Both the position numbers and the translations under genes were made by a program. From the NCBI GenBank assembly GCA_905116865.2, contig CAJHNH020008013.1, positions 291,190 through 355,189 on the forward strand: a stretch of 64,000 nt of DNA. The letters are read 5' to 3'. This DNA is from Candidula unifasciata (Eukaryota; Mollusca; Gastropoda; Stylommatophora; Geomitridae). The notes beneath the pieces are model-generated. The model ran no database searches and was not told the origin of the DNA. It saw nothing but the letters and a program-made list of their open reading frames with translations. Positions 34,222 through 45,995 of this stretch are shown here, one piece after another (position 1 is the stretch's first letter; each line of letters starts with the position of its first letter).

Positions 34222-34240
34222 ACTACAACTACTACTACAA
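34086..34240 (+). repeat. LINE-G 3' end followed by (CTA)n/(CTG)n microsatellite
   Basis: GAGGGCCTATGCTCC, ATTGGGGGATAGAAAGGCAG and AAGAAG are the 3' end of LINE-G (compare 36.70 and 51.41 kb). The (CTA)n tract with a short (CTG)n block starts right after it and also precedes it, so the tail sits inside the array. Confidence 0.7.
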
Positions 34241-34334
34241 AGCGATTTATATATTGTCTTGTGATTTACAGCTAGGCTATAATATTTGCCCTTTTTTTGC
34301 CAAACACATCATATGTAAGCAACACCTTAATTCC

Positions 34335-34413
34335 TAGAATTGCCTTTTGCGACATGCTTGTTAAGGGACATTGGGTTCATTTTCCCCCTAAAAATGTGGC
34401 CTGTGAACCAACA
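34335..34413 (-). repeat. SINE-A fragment
   Basis: CGACATGCTTGTTAAGGGAC, TTGGGTTCATTTTCCCCC and GTGGCCTGTGAACCAACACGG match the 5' third of SINE-A on the minus strand. Confidence 0.55.
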
Positions 34414-34486
34414 CGGAGAATATGAACTCTCATATTTGGATCTTCGTCGCTTATAGGCAGATCAGTATCATCATCATCATCATGTA

Positions 34487-34570
34487 GCAGATCATTTGCA
34501 GAACGTCGCTGTCATCACAGACTGCCTGGAAGAAACTCGGTCTCTCGCAGATCAGTGTCACAGGCTGAAT
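34487..34570. repeat. rep-D fragment
   Basis: GCAGATCATTTGCAGAACG, TCGCTGTCATCAC and GCCTGGAAGAAACTC match the beginning of the repeat that flanks the LTR element on both sides (40.86 and 48.24 kb). Confidence 0.55.
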
Positions 34571-34734
34571 CAATGTGGACAGCTATTACGGTGTATTTTC
34601 CAAGCATGTTTTGGACTTGTGTAGGGGAGATAATGTAACATGTACCTATCATGTTTCCTGACACACGCTCGTATTCTTCTCCTGCCCTTTATCCTCCAGA
34701 GTAGCATAGACACTCAACTAACTCGTGCCACTTC

Positions 34735-35070
34735 GTCGTTAGTTAGTTATTAGTTAGTTAATCGACAAATTATCCTCACTACGTATGGGACAAGTCCATG
34801 AGTGCTCGGATCCCATCTTTAGTATATCCCTCAGCGTGTGGCGACTGATAACACCAGTTTCTGTTGGTTTACTATTCTTCTTTGCTCCCTGACGTTTGAC
34901 GATATCTCTTCTGACCTGAAGTTCTTGTAGTCTTTTGAGTAGATTCAACCTTGTCTCTTAAATCATCTTGAGAGCGTTGAGAAGGTCGGCCCATACCTAC
35001 TGTGGCCCTGCCAGCAAGCCAATCCGCACGTTCGTTCTCACTTACCCTAGAGTGTTCTGTCACAAAGAAT
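34735..35070 (-). mobile_element. I-like LINE 3' end with RNase H remnant
   Basis: On the minus strand SENERADWLAGRATVG matches the (G)NE.AD.LA..A motif of LINE-encoded RNase H, followed by a plausible C-terminal tail. The 3' end runs into GATTAACTAACTAATAACTA, a tetranucleotide-type LINE tail. The homologous copy at 57.0-57.4 kb has the same layout, with a far longer tail. The frame is broken. Confidence 0.75.
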
Positions 35071-35240
35071 GAAACGAATTCCTATCAGGCGAGATTTCAT
35101 CAGCGACTCCAGTCCATCATGTTTCTGTCTTCTTAAGCTGTGCTCATGCAATTACTTAGAAAGCACGCTTGAGAAAAATGCTGTGTCTCCAACCACATCA
35201 TAGCTTTTGTTACAGCCGTCACCTCCATAGTCAGATTACT

Positions 35241-35487
35241 TGTAAAAGGTCCATTTCCCACGCCTTTAGGCTTAATGAGAACATAGGGCTAGACCTATAT
35301 TTGTATAGTCCAATCGGCACTTGGTAGGTGATTTGGTCAGCATCACACTAGCCACCTTTACTTCCAGGACTGTACCTGGTACCCACTCAAGGCTGGGTCG
35401 ACCTTGGGGGTCAAGGTAATTTTTTGAAACCACGACCTTCAGATCCGCAGGCGAGCGTCTAGCCGCCAATGCCACGGCGACTCCAAG
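35241..35487 (-). repeat. SINE-C copy
   Basis: Minus-strand SINE-C with a good tRNA head (minus-strand reading GTCGCCGTGGCATTGGCGGC and onward to CAGGCGAGCG at the right end) and body blocks AGGTCCATTTCCCACGCC, CTAGACCTATAT, CACTTGGTAGGTGATTTGG, GCTGGGTCGACC. Confidence 0.75.
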
Positions 35488-35622
35488 ACTACTTGTAGTT
35501 CTTTCTATCTTATGCCATTGTTTGTAGCTCACACTATGTCCTTCCTGTCTTTCTTACTACATATTCTAATTTCCTTCTCCGTATGTTTCCATGCTAATAT
35601 AATCTTAAAATCTCCCTTGTTT

Positions 35623-35625
<3 letters not shown>

Positions 35626-35678
<53 letters not shown>
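35626..35678. repeat. (AG)n microsatellite
   Basis: About 52 bp of uninterrupted AG, starting after GAAG. Long mirror open frames on both strands follow from it. Confidence 0.95.
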
Positions 35679-35682
<4 letters not shown>

Positions 35683-36104
35683 TTCTTGTTTGTTTTGTGC
35701 TAAATGACATTGTTCCCGATATTTGTCCGTGATGTAATGTAGAAACGGACGTTGGCTTCTCATTGAGTCTGGGTTATTTATGCAGATAGGTCTTCGAAAC
35801 CTGGCGCTTTTCCTCAAACTGTGTATTGCTGATCGTACCTCCACAAGTAAAAACTTTGAAAATGGACTCCAGAGTAAATTACAAATGGGAGCTTACGATA
35901 TTTAGAAAAGTTTAGATAGATGGGGCACAGCAACAACAACAAAGTTTGGGAAAACTACTCTAATTTCAAATCGGTACTGCCGTTTTTAGCTGAAAGATGG
36001 ATAATTACTAAAGCTATTGCTAATAAACTACAGGCATTTGTTCACAGTGGGAGTTAAATGAAAGGAAAGAAACGTGGAGCTTCGGGAAATACCTAAACAG
36101 ATAT

Positions 36105-36780
36105 GTGAGGAAATGACGCTGGCGTTAGGAAACACGCTGATAACACCTGACGACAATATAACTAGAGTATTTGTACTGGAACCCGCGGGTTAAAAAGAGG
36201 AGGTGGGTACAAAAGACTAAAACAACACATACAGATTGGAACTGAAGAATGTAATTAAACAGTCATTCACAACAAAATATAAAATAAAATTAGTAATCAT
36301 GGAAAGAAGGTGTTTGAGAAGGACTGAAGGAGTGACCAGAAGAGATAAAATCGGGAATGAGGTCATACAAGATAAAGTCTAAATTACATGTAAAGACAGA
36401 AATCAAATGGTTTGCCAACTTGGAGAGAATGCCTTCTGATGCTATACCATGCAAGGCATATAATAAAAGTGAAAAGGACGCAGAGCAAGAGGTAGATCAA
36501 GAATAACATGGGAAGATAACATCGCGATGTGTCTATGGTCGAAGCAGCAAGAAGAGCACGAAGCAAGACTCTGTATCTGCCTCGACACCTGATGCCGTAA
36601 AAAAAAAAGGGACGTAAAAGAAGAAGAAGAAGGCATGGCATGAGGTAAGCTGCATGGGGTAGCAAATGATGAGACGACTTTGCCTGGGCTGATTAAGAGC
36701 CTATGCTCTATTGCGAGATAACGGATAGAGGATGAAGAAGAAGAAGAAGAAGAAAAAGAAGATATAGAAGAAGAAGAAAA
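36105..36780 (+). mobile_element. LINE-G fragments flanking a second LINE fragment
   Basis: 36105-36230 carries ACGCTGGCGTTAGGAAACAC, AATATAACTAGAGTATTTG and TACTGGAACCCGCGGG; 36655-36740 carries AGCAAATGATGAGACGACTT, GAGCCTATGCTCTATTGCG. Both belong to the LINE-G C-terminus (compare 51.20-51.44 kb), in order and in the same orientation. Between them, about 36385-36632, lies a fragment of the 28.2-kb LINE type ending in GAAGAAGAAGAAGG, apparently a nested insertion. Confidence 0.65.
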
Positions 36781-37956
36781 TGAAGAAGAAGGAGAAACAG
36801 CAGCAGCAGAGGTAAGGAAGACAGATAAGCCCGAAGCATCTCATCTATGTCTGCTCTAATGTTCGTTTACCTAATTAAGGACTGCACGCAAACACCTAAG
36901 CAGCTCAACAGAATCATCCTGTACTGATTTTCCCCGTTGCCCGAACATTGTATTTTTCGTATCGATCTGAACACTATCTACAGTTTGACTTCCACCATTT
37001 CAACAACAAGAGAAAAACATTCATATCAAATTGGATGAACCACTGCAGGAAGTAGTCGAGTACATTCTAGTTCGCAGTCAGATTTAAATCAATTGTATGT
37101 AAACGTTTCTAGTTTAATTGGATGCCAAGTGTACTCTGATATCTAATTCGTATACTTTTTTGATGTCGATAAATTCTTAAAAATCTACTCCTACTTCCTT
37201 TCGGAATCACGTTTTAGTTCAAATTTAATTAATATTCTCCCAGTGTGGAGTGTTGTGGTTCTGAATGTTTCTTCAGCAAGTTATGGTCCATTCACACTTG
37301 CTGCTTAAATCAACAGTGGGTTATCTTTCAAAGTTTAGGCAGGGTGAACATTGAGTATTCTTTCATCTTATAATGATATATCACCTTCTTCATTATCACC
37401 ACTGTTGTCGTCATCATCACCATCATCATCGTCACCATTTTAATTATTCTGTTATGCGGCACACAAGAATGACAGTCGGACCAGATCAGGACCGTGCGTT
37501 CTATGATACAGAGACGCGGTCGCATCAGGCGGCACTGTAAAGGTGTCGGCGTAAGCAACGAAATCGAAATACAATTTGAACTTTTCATGTGACATTCGGA
37601 AGCTATTAGTGACCGTATTTCGAAGACTTGCACCATACTGAGAAATATGTTGCACGGGACTGATCCTTATATTACACTATATATAGCCTACCCAATCCTG
37701 TGGCTATTGTGTATCTAATCCGTTCCGACTCTGTTCTCTCTTAACAGTATTTGTAGTATAACATCTCTTGGACTTCATCGCTTCTTCGGTCATCTTACTT
37801 CCCATTTCAGTATCTGCTTTATTATTCTTTGTTGACACTTAGGATGTGCCCAATACATCGCCATGTTTTCAGTCAAATATATGTTCACTTGAGCGGTTGT
37901 CCAAACATTTCTTTGTCGCCCATCAGTCCGTTTTTGATAAACAAAATCGTTTTGGT

Positions 37957-38360
37957 GTAACTGATATTTTTTAGCCAACATAATTGGCACAAAGAAACCA
38001 GACTACAATTATAACCGATACTGCTCGCAGTAGGTTGAACTTTTTTGTTTTGTTTAACATAAATGGATGAAGGTATATATATATATATACTTACATATTT
38101 ATGTTTTTGTGTGAGTAATTGTACATGTATGTCTACATATGTGTGTGGTTGTGTTTAGTGCATGCCGGCTCCCATCCAAACAGCCCTCACTAGGCGCTAG
38201 AGTGCCGCTCCAAACCATTAGTTTTGATGCAATCGACATTTCTTAGTTAACAAAATTGGCACAAAGAAACCAGACCACAGTTATAACCGATACTGCTCGC
38301 AGTAGGTTGATTGTGGTCGATTTTTTATTTTGTTTTAAATAAACGGATGGATGGAAGGTC
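37957..38360 (+). repeat. Duplicated about 120-bp repeat (37957-38075 and 38232-38360)
   Basis: Two copies in direct orientation share AATTGGCACAAAGAAACCAG, then TTATAACCGATACTGCTCGC, AGTAGGTTGA, TTTTGTTTTG-like and AAATGGATG-like 3' ends. The class is unknown; the ATGGATGG-type end resembles a short retroposon tail. Confidence 0.65.
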
Positions 38361-38597
38361 ACGTTCAAACAGCACTCCGAAAGGAGAGGGGCTTTTGGTT
38401 ATAATTGTGACTAGGTTATCTGCGCCATATAAAATGGTTTAACATTGCTCGCAACCAAGTAGCCTTGAAAAGGACTCTTGCAGTGTTGCTGAGATCAAAA
38501 GAGACAGACCCAAATACTGTTCAACAGGCCAGCCAATGGCGACACCGTCGCCGGCCTGAAATTCCCCCCATTTATACCAGTTCATGCTTATGTATAA

Positions 38598-40757
38598 TCT
38601 ATATATATAAAAATCAATGTTTGTGTGTTTGTTTGCCCCTTATAGACTCGGAAACTACTGAACCGATTTAGTTGAAATTTTCAGGATATGTTTGTTTTGA
38701 TACCGGATGTTGAACCATCATGGTTTGAAATAGGTGACCACAATTTAAGCCATAATATTCGAAACTAATATTTATAATTTTAGTGATTTCTAATTATAGC
38801 CACGTTGGTAATTGCGCATGCGCCGTAGTCATGCGCCGTAGTCAGAACGCAAGGCTTCCGCCATTCGCTGTAGGTCATGGTACAGCAAACAAGACTATCT
38901 CTATATTTGCCACAATAACCATATTAAACACGATTTCTATTTTCTTTTTTTTTCTTCAAACAACCTTCAATTGGGGGGGGGGGGGGGGGGGGGTAGTGGA
39001 CATCAAGGACTATCTCGACGTCGGCGCAGACATTGACTGCGACATTAACTTCATTAACCACTGTTAGACACGTGCGATTTCTATTGTTGTGCCGTTTCAT
39101 TAATATATCTGGAGAATCTGTCTACGAGAAAACAATTGCCTGCGGTTTTGAGTTGTGTTTTAATCGGGACACAGTAGTAGGGACACACATCTATAATAGT
39201 TGAGTTCTCTTTTCGTTGATCCGATTAAGTGGCTGCTTGGTCGAATGGTTGGATCACTGGGTTCCTGTGCGGGAGAACTGGGTTCGAATCCGCAGTAGTT
39301 AATTTTTTTTTGCCCCGGACTAAAATAATATCCTCATCTGCTCTGTCGTGGTGACAGCACTAGCCATGTTGCCTTAATACTTAAAAAAAAAAAAAAAAAA
39401 GACAAGCAAATGGGTAAACCATTTGATAATTAAATTTGACCATTTCGCATACTTATGATTGCATTTGTAAACTTTCCGATTGCATGGTTACGCTTAAATT
39501 TCATAGATTTTCATTTATTTTCATTTAGATTTAGTAATTTCATCTGCGTTGGAATTTTAAGCTGTGCTGTTTACCATTATGGTGTTTTTTTTCTGTGTTC
39601 ATTTGCTTTTCATGTTTTTTTTTTCTCCCAACTACTTCAAAGAGGGAAAAAGTTGTCGGTGAATTTGGGGGGGGGGGGGGGGGGGGCAAACTATTAACTG
39701 AGAGAGCTTTAAGTCACAGTAACTGCTTTACCCACTTAAAGTAGCAGCAGCAGTAATAGTTGTGGTTGAGCTGTTACACCATAGTGCTCTCATGTGAAGA
39801 CCGCCTGTAAGGTTATGGCGTTCTTCTGTCGGGAAGTGAAATTATACATCCTAACCTGACCAGTCTGTGGCGACAGCACTAGCCATGCGGAACCAAATCT
39901 TCTGGCTCACGACTCTCTGTCTACTCCGATGGTAACACAGATAGCAGTGACATTATTTTAGCTACTGTGGTGGTGGTCGTAGTAGTAGTTGTACTGGTAC
40001 TTGAAGGATGATATGGTAAATATTACACTAGCCCCATTCACTACCTATTACAACGCCTGCTCACCATTTTAGTCCAGATGGACAGGGATGTCAATGTCAG
40101 TTACACCAACAAAAAAATATCGCCAGGTAGTGATTTTCAAATCCTTCGAAGAGGGAGAGAGCAGTAGTCGGTGGAAGAGGGGAGGGGAGGGGGTAATGAC
40201 TTAAATTTAAGAGAACTTAAAGAGCTTTACATGTGATTTTCAAGTTTTCATTACCTAATTTGTTTATATTTTACTAACGCTACCTCCGCTTTTCTATTTT
40301 TTACGACTTACTTTGTTATTCACAAGTACAGTTGTAGCTTTACTTCCGTCCCCTATAAAAATACAAACAGCTTTAGCATGTGATAACCAAATAACCTTTT
40401 TGTTACTGTCCTAATAACACCATTTAAACAACCACTAATATAAAGACACAATTATAAGGTGCGTGTTCTAAAGTTGGAAAACCAGACTATCTCTATATCT
40501 GTGCAGAGAATGATTGCGACATTAACTATATTAGACACGTGCGATTTCCATTGTCTTTCTTTTCCAAAAACCTTTGATGAGGGAGAGAGCAGTAGGTGGA
40601 TTTAGTTGTGGTGGTGGTGAGGGGGGGGGGGCGGGGATCAAAGACTATCTCTATATCTGAGCAGACAATGATTGTATTAGACACGTGCGATTTCTATTTT
40701 CTTTCATTTCCATTTAGCCAAACTATGCCACAGCAACGCGTGGCCGGGTACAGCTAG
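38598..40757 (+). mobile_element. Non-autonomous Helitron (about 2.16 kb)
   Basis: The left end begins TCTATATATATAAAAATCAA after an A, and the right end is GGGTACAGCTAG followed by T, so the element sits between A and T, as Helitrons do. GCCAC-8 nt-GTGGC forms a short hairpin 9 nt before the terminal CTAG. The 5' segment (GACTCGGAAACTACTGAACC, GATTTAGTTGAAATTTTC) is of a kind I recall from invertebrate elements of this type. There is no Rep or helicase coding. The interior holds a tRNA-like SINE head and repeated blocks GACTATCTCTATAT.. and TTAGACACGTGCGATTTC with long G runs. Confidence 0.7.
39229..39305 (+). repeat. tRNA-derived SINE head inside the Helitron
   Basis: A-box-like TGGTCGAATGGTTGG and B box GGTTCGAATCC, with a T-arm-like sequence. 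The acceptor stem does not pair well, so it is scored as tRNA-derived rather than a tRNA gene. Confidence 0.55.
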
Positions 40758-40857
40758 TGTTGTATATAATGTCTCCGTAATGAAGGTTGGCAACAGTGTA
40801 CAAACGTCTGTCTTTTGGAATATTACGTGGTAATGTCTCCTGATCTTTTTAACATGA

Positions 40858-41102
40858 CTTAGCTCCTTTGCAGAACGTCGCTCTCATCACGATCTGCCTA
40901 AAGAAAACTCAGTCTATTGCCAACTCTCCCGCCTCGTGGACTTTCAAATTTAAGAAGTCGCGTATCTCCTATGCCTATAATGGTCGGCCCCTGCCCCTCC
41001 TTGCTGATACCAAGCCTTCTTATATTATTTTTTTTTCAAACCGCCATAGCGCTTGAAATGACCAAATTATTTCAGCTTCCGGGCAAGATGCTGTCTTAAT
41101 AG
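40858..41102. repeat. rep-D copy left of the LTR element
   Basis: Homologous over about 240 bp with 48237-48480: TTTGCAGAACGTCGC, TCATCAC, GATCTGCCTAAAGAAAAC, CCAACTCTCCCGCC, GGTCGGCCCCTGCCCC and ACCAAGCCTTCTTAT. It ends exactly where the left LTR begins. Confidence 0.7.
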
Positions 41103-43359
41103 TGTGACGTGACGGGTGGTTTAAATGTTTATAATGTTGAGTCGGGATGTTCCTCTCAACACATTCCCTCCACCAGATTAACCGAACTAAAATCTGAGCT
41201 ATGTTGCTCTCAGACAAAGTCCTGGATATCCAAGAAAACAGCCATATTGGCTCGTTAAGTATATTAACATTAGCTGAACTTGGTACCCACGAGAGAAGGA
41301 AAGGAATTTTAGATGTCTATAGCATTGTATTACACGAATTTATTAGACAGGGCAAGTGATTCCTCCGTCATCTACCTTCTCCCGGTGTTATTATGAATAA
41401 TTAAAGAATTATTCTATATTAATTGAGCCCCCACCAAATGGTATTCTATCCTAACAGTTTAATTAAACATGTAAGAACAGACATTTGGAATTTAACAAAC
41501 TATGTAGTTTTAAAACTTGACATACAGCTTTATTTACTACAATGAAATTCCCAGTTTGTCGATTTACACAAACAGTGACTGGTTAATTTGATGCTAAGTG
41601 ATAAGCTTCAGCGAGACAAGCAGCTCGGGGTTTAGAGTGGTATGATAATGCTGGTAATATTAACTTAAAAGATGTTAACTTAGCTTATAAGCCTCTGACA
41701 GCCGTGAGGAACTGTCAAGCTTGTCCAACTCTTCCTTGCCTGTTTTCTGCCTGTTTCAGCTTATTCTCCACTTCATCCCCTCCTCGTTCTCCACATCGTT
41801 CTCCACCTCGTCCTCCACCTCGTTCCCAGCTGGCCGAGTCTAACACAATGTAGTCTACTTCATGGACTGATCGTCACATGGGCGCTGTAATCATGGAAAC
41901 AAAACACATACGTGTAGTATCTTGACTTACACTACGAATACATGTATCAATTAATACAACATATAATAATAAGATATAGCCCATCACTCCTCCTCATATT
42001 CCACATCCTCTCCAGTCTAGTCTGAAGGTCTTTTGTCTTACATGGGCGTCACATATCCTGCCTTCCCTCAAATGCTATGTCATGATAGTTGACTTTCTAA
42101 GTCTGTTGTCCGTCATCACTCAGACTTCCAACTGGCTGACATTGATATTACATAAACATGTGGCGCAGGTTCTGTGCTGAACACGCAAACAATTTTATAT
42201 GTGCATGCTGTTCTGAATATTATCTTTCAGTGGCAGTAAATACTGTACACCCATCATCCTTCCCCTGGGGTTATAAATCCCCTGTTCAGGTGAACACATA
42301 AAGTGAGCACATGGTGGGCACACAAAACGTAGCAGCATCCCTGCACATATTTGGGCATCATTTCCCACAGTCCCAACTCATAGTTTGGCTGATCGTGAAA
42401 ACAATATAATTACATTTCATTATAGCAAATGTCATTGTTCACATCTTATTTTATACACATGAAAACATACAATGAAAAACATGTGACACAAACATACAAG
42501 AAATAGGAATAGTTTAGCAGTTCCCTAACTGAGATACTGAATACTCACAAAGAACTATTTCAAGCAGAATGTGCAGACAAATTAGGAAAAGGTAGTATAG
42601 ACTAAGCTTAACTCCCTAACCTAAGTATACAAGATTAAAATAAATATTCACCTGGGAACTTTTCCATCTATCGCCAAACCAGAGTACGACAGTAAAATAT
42701 ACCTTTACGTCGACCTGTGTTTGTTTGCCGGCAGGCTGCGATTAATGACGGGAATTCCACAGGCTCGAAGTATAAGTATCAATCTATTGTCCAAATTAAA
42801 CTCCTCCCTTTACTTAGTTTTTTACCCAACCCTCAAGATGATGGCTTAAGCCACTCCTCCGAAGTACCTATCAAATCAAATTAGCTAACAAGTGGCCTGT
42901 CACTCACAGTGAACGGCCTACAGTACGACCTTGACCAAGATAAAACATTCCTAATTGCCAAACACCTGTTCTCCCCAGAATTACACTGACGTGTTAAACT
43001 TTAAACTTCTCGTCGCCTCTATGTCTACAGTCCGCTCAATTCGTGTTAGGTAATCTTTTATGACCTACGGTCCAGCTCAGGTGTGATGCTAAGTTCCCCG
43101 TTCGCTGGCCTCTACAGTCTGTGGTCAGGAGATAACATTCTGACACTGGCATGAGAATAGAATTCCTAGCTACAGTGTAAAGTTTTAGGTAATATTACCC
43201 AAGGTTGGGTTGCTTTGTCTGGACTAGGGACGGGAAACATTTAAATCAATTCGGTTTAAAGTAGCATTTGGTTTAAGGGCATAGTCTCTTGTCTCTCAAT
43301 AACCAGAAGAACTTATTACAAGTACTAACTTCTGGAATCACTGAGATCGTATCGTGACA
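41103..43359 (-). mobile_element. 3' LTR of long-LTR retrotransposon
   Basis: About 2,257 bp, TGTGACG...CGTGACA on the plus strand. It is roughly 95% identical to the right LTR in the parts compared by eye. On the minus (coding) strand it is the downstream LTR. The short purine run GGAGGG, two bases upstream of its coding-strand start, is the only polypurine-tract candidate. The LTR carries a local tandem of CTCGTTCTCCACAT-type units near 41.78 kb. Confidence 0.9.
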
Positions 43360-43409
43360 GGCCCTCCGTTAAGTTGGTTGTAGCCCGCTTAAGACCAAGT
43401 CTACGACAC

Positions 43410-45440
43410 TCAGTGATTCCCAAGAAGGTTAGTACCCCTGTCAGCTCCAGTATTGTTCCAGTATTCTTTGTGGAATCGTGATGTCCTGCATCGATATACA
43501 GTCACCAATTGTCCCTCATTCCAGACTAAGTCCTTTGTCCTAGAATCATGCGGGTATTCCGAGCAGCCGCTCAGTAATATCCATTTATCTGGAGGTTTCT
43601 TCTCCCACAGGATAATAAATGCTCTCCGCTTTAACAATGGGATTCCTCGACATCGTTGATTGACAATCCCTGTCCATTTCCTCACTTCGCCACGCCCTAT
43701 TAGCATAGGGAGGGCCTGAAGTGCTCTCCGAAAAGGATGAGTTGTAGTCAGGTAGGATTCTCTTTTCCTACATCCGCAGATCCTGGAAAAATCTGTCAAA
43801 AATCTCCTCTCAAATTGAGGGATATAGTCACTCATCATGACAGCATGCCGTGAGTGCAACTGACCACTGACAATTTCTTGAAGGAGTGTCCACTTGTTTC
43901 CTCCTCGGTGCATCCTATCTGTTTTACAAATTGTCCGGGTGGAATTCTCTTTCATTAAGGTCCGTCCAGAATCAGAGCACGAAATCAAGTCAGGGGGTAC
44001 AGTCAAATCATTAGGAAACTCAGGGTTCCCTGTAGACTGTAGGGTGTGATTTTTTCGCAATGAAGTATCCACCATCAGCTGAGATACTCCTGTCACTTCC
44101 TTCGAAGCAAAGAGTATTACAAGACCTGAATGTTGGGGTTCCCTACTAATCATGGCTTGTTCTGCTTCAGGGTCCTTCATCAGAAGTATCCCTGTCGCCC
44201 CAGCTGTACAGGATAGAGACAATTTGTCTCCCTGCACACAAGAAGTACCTTCTTCTTCATCAATGGCAAACATTTCTGTCTGTCCAGTATCAGAGTGCAC
44301 AGGACTTGCAGCAATGTCCTGTTTACTCATTGTCTCTAAGGTCGTCAAGAACTTAAAAGAACTATCCTCCTTATCTGTTATCTCCGCCCTGGTCTGGCTT
44401 TCACATACCAAGTCTAGTGGAGGCAAATAAGGGGATTTGTTGCGGCCATAACAGTCAACTACTTTGGGCGAAAAGTCAGAACTAACTATTTCTATTTTGT
44501 ATGCAATCGCATCAAGGGAAATAGGGGAAACAGGTTTAGTGTTATTCCCTACATTAGTCTGCTTTACTTCTTCTTCTTGTTTGGAAGGACCAAAGGGATT
44601 ATGGGAGTTGGGTAAGGCTTTGCCCTCGTCCTCATTAATGGCTGGTGTGCCAGTCGAACCAGTATGTCGCCGGTCAGAACAGTTATCACGCTTGTGATTA
44701 CTGCGGGGTGTGCTCTCATATATCTCATCTGAGATAATGGGAGTAATGGGTTCCAGCAATGTAGATCCGGTCCCTTTAGAAGATTTCTGCTTCCTATTCC
44801 ATCTTTTCCTTTTAGGCTTAAGAATGGAAGTAAATAGGGCCAGCAATGTAGATCCGGTTATCCCTACAGAAAAGTTCCTAATGTCAGCTCTGTCCCTATT
44901 AGGAATAAGAGAGGTGGGGCAAGGTCGTGGGTGGTCTATTACTTCATCCCTTGATGAAGTACCGTTTGGCAAAATAGTACACACCTCTCCATTGAGAGAG
45001 TGAGTCCCAGACCTTTCTACTAGAGTGTCAGTATGGGAGTTGTCAGTTCCCTCAACTACCATAATAGTGTTCTCACCGTTCCCTGTGTCTAACTGCAGTT
45101 CTCTATTCGTCTGCCTAAGTCGATAGTTATGCTGCTTTTCTTTAAAAAGCCTCATTCTTTCACTAGCTGTCTCCTCTAGGAGTTGCAACTTTCTAGCATC
45201 TTCTTCTTCTTCAATTTGCCGCATTCTCTCTTCTTCTTCCCTCTCCGCTGCATGACGGGCAAGCATCGAGTCATATTCTTCTTTCTCCAACTTTCGCTTC
45301 TTCTCTGCAGCATTACGGGAACTCATGTAATCGAAAGTATCCATATGGCCTTTAACATATGATTCTAACTGTGCTCCCACTCTACCCTCAGCTATCCCGA
45401 TCTTCCTTACATCTTTTAGGAACTCGGTGCGTAAGTCCAT
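43410..45440 (-). CDS. 676-residue orphan ORF of the LTR element
   Basis: The only ORF between the two LTRs, intact over 2,031 bp on the minus strand. Residues about 35-115 are a charged, probably coiled-coil segment (EKKRKLEKEEYDSM, EREEEERMRQIEEEED), and the N-terminal 30 residues with this helix recall the N-termini of invertebrate Gypsy Gag proteins. Residues 116-520 are low-complexity, Ser/Thr/Glu-rich and without a recognised fold; GSTLL-centred blocks repeat near 200 and 228. The C-terminal 150 residues are basic with Cys and Trp residues (SRICGCRKRES, RKWTGIVNQRCRG, LLSGCSEYPHD). I find no capsid fold signature, CCHC knuckle, protease DSG/DTG, RT YxDD, RNase H or integrase motif. It may be a Gag-derived or accessory protein of a non-autonomous element. 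An intact frame suggests youth or use. Confidence 0.75.
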   Translation of the reverse strand: MDLRTEFLKDVRKIGIAEGRVGAQLESYVKGHMDTFDYMSSRNAAEKKRKLEKEEYDSMLARHAAEREEEERMRQIEEEEDARKLQLLEETASERMRLFKEKQHNYRLRQTNRELQLDTGNGENTIMVVEGTDNSHTDTLVERSGTHSLNGEVCTILPNGTSSRDEVIDHPRPCPTSLIPNRDRADIRNFSVGITGSTLLALFTSILKPKRKRWNRKQKSSKGTGSTLLEPITPIISDEIYESTPRSNHKRDNCSDRRHTGSTGTPAINEDEGKALPNSHNPFGPSKQEEEVKQTNVGNNTKPVSPISLDAIAYKIEIVSSDFSPKVVDCYGRNKSPYLPPLDLVCESQTRAEITDKEDSSFKFLTTLETMSKQDIAASPVHSDTGQTEMFAIDEEEGTSCVQGDKLSLSCTAGATGILLMKDPEAEQAMISREPQHSGLVILFASKEVTGVSQLMVDTSLRKNHTLQSTGNPEFPNDLTVPPDLISCSDSGRTLMKENSTRTICKTDRMHRGGNKWTLLQEIVSGQLHSRHAVMMSDYIPQFERRFLTDFSRICGCRKRESYLTTTHPFRRALQALPMLIGRGEVRKWTGIVNQRCRGIPLLKRRAFIILWEKKPPDKWILLSGCSEYPHDSRTKDLVWNEGQLVTVYRCRTSRFHKEYWNNTGADRGTNLLGNH

Positions 45441-45977
45441 TCTATCTATTAGATCTATCTAAAGATAAATATAATACTACCCAGATTCCGGAATAAAAGA
45501 ATATGTCAGAGCAAGGTAAACTGGGCAAGAGAGTAGCCTATGACAGCCGCACAAAGATGTAAATGAATCAAAGTTGCCTACCAGACTGACAGCTTATAGA
45601 ATAGTATAGCAGCACAGAGATTACACTGGTAAATGATGTGATGTGATCTTACATTCAGTCACTAAGCATAAGTATCAATGATATGATGTCAACATATAAT
45701 GCTCTACAATCTATATCAAATTATGAAACATGCAAGCAAATATAATAATCATCAACATTAAAATTTACTAAATAAACAATAATCAATGGTTATGAAGCGA
45801 TCAATGATAAGACATGATACTATCCATTTATTGATTTTAGTAAAAAGTTATTTATTACTTTGTAATCTCTCCCCATGTATAAATTACTAATTTTAATTTA
45901 GACTATACTGGCAGAAGAGTTAAAGTTAAATTTTTAAAATTTACTTTCATTAGTCTAGGAGTAATTAGCCCAGTCCT

Positions 45978-45995
45978 ATCCCGGACGAGCTCCCA
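45978..45995 (-). other. Primer binding site, tRNA-Pro-like
   Basis: On the minus strand, one base after the upstream LTR, lies TGGGAGCTCGTCCGGGAT. It differs at one position from TGGGGGCTCGTCCGGGAT, the complement of the tRNA-Pro 3' end. This places the 5' LTR on the right and confirms the minus-strand orientation of the element. Confidence 0.75.

Noticed and set aside
39229..39305. Functional tRNA gene
   Set aside because: A and B boxes are present but the acceptor stem does not pair; this and similar hits at 475, 27960, 52130 and 54270 are SINE heads.
43360..43375. Clear polypurine tract of the LTR element
   Set aside because: Only a six-purine run (GGAGGG) precedes the 3' LTR on the coding strand; too short to annotate as a feature.
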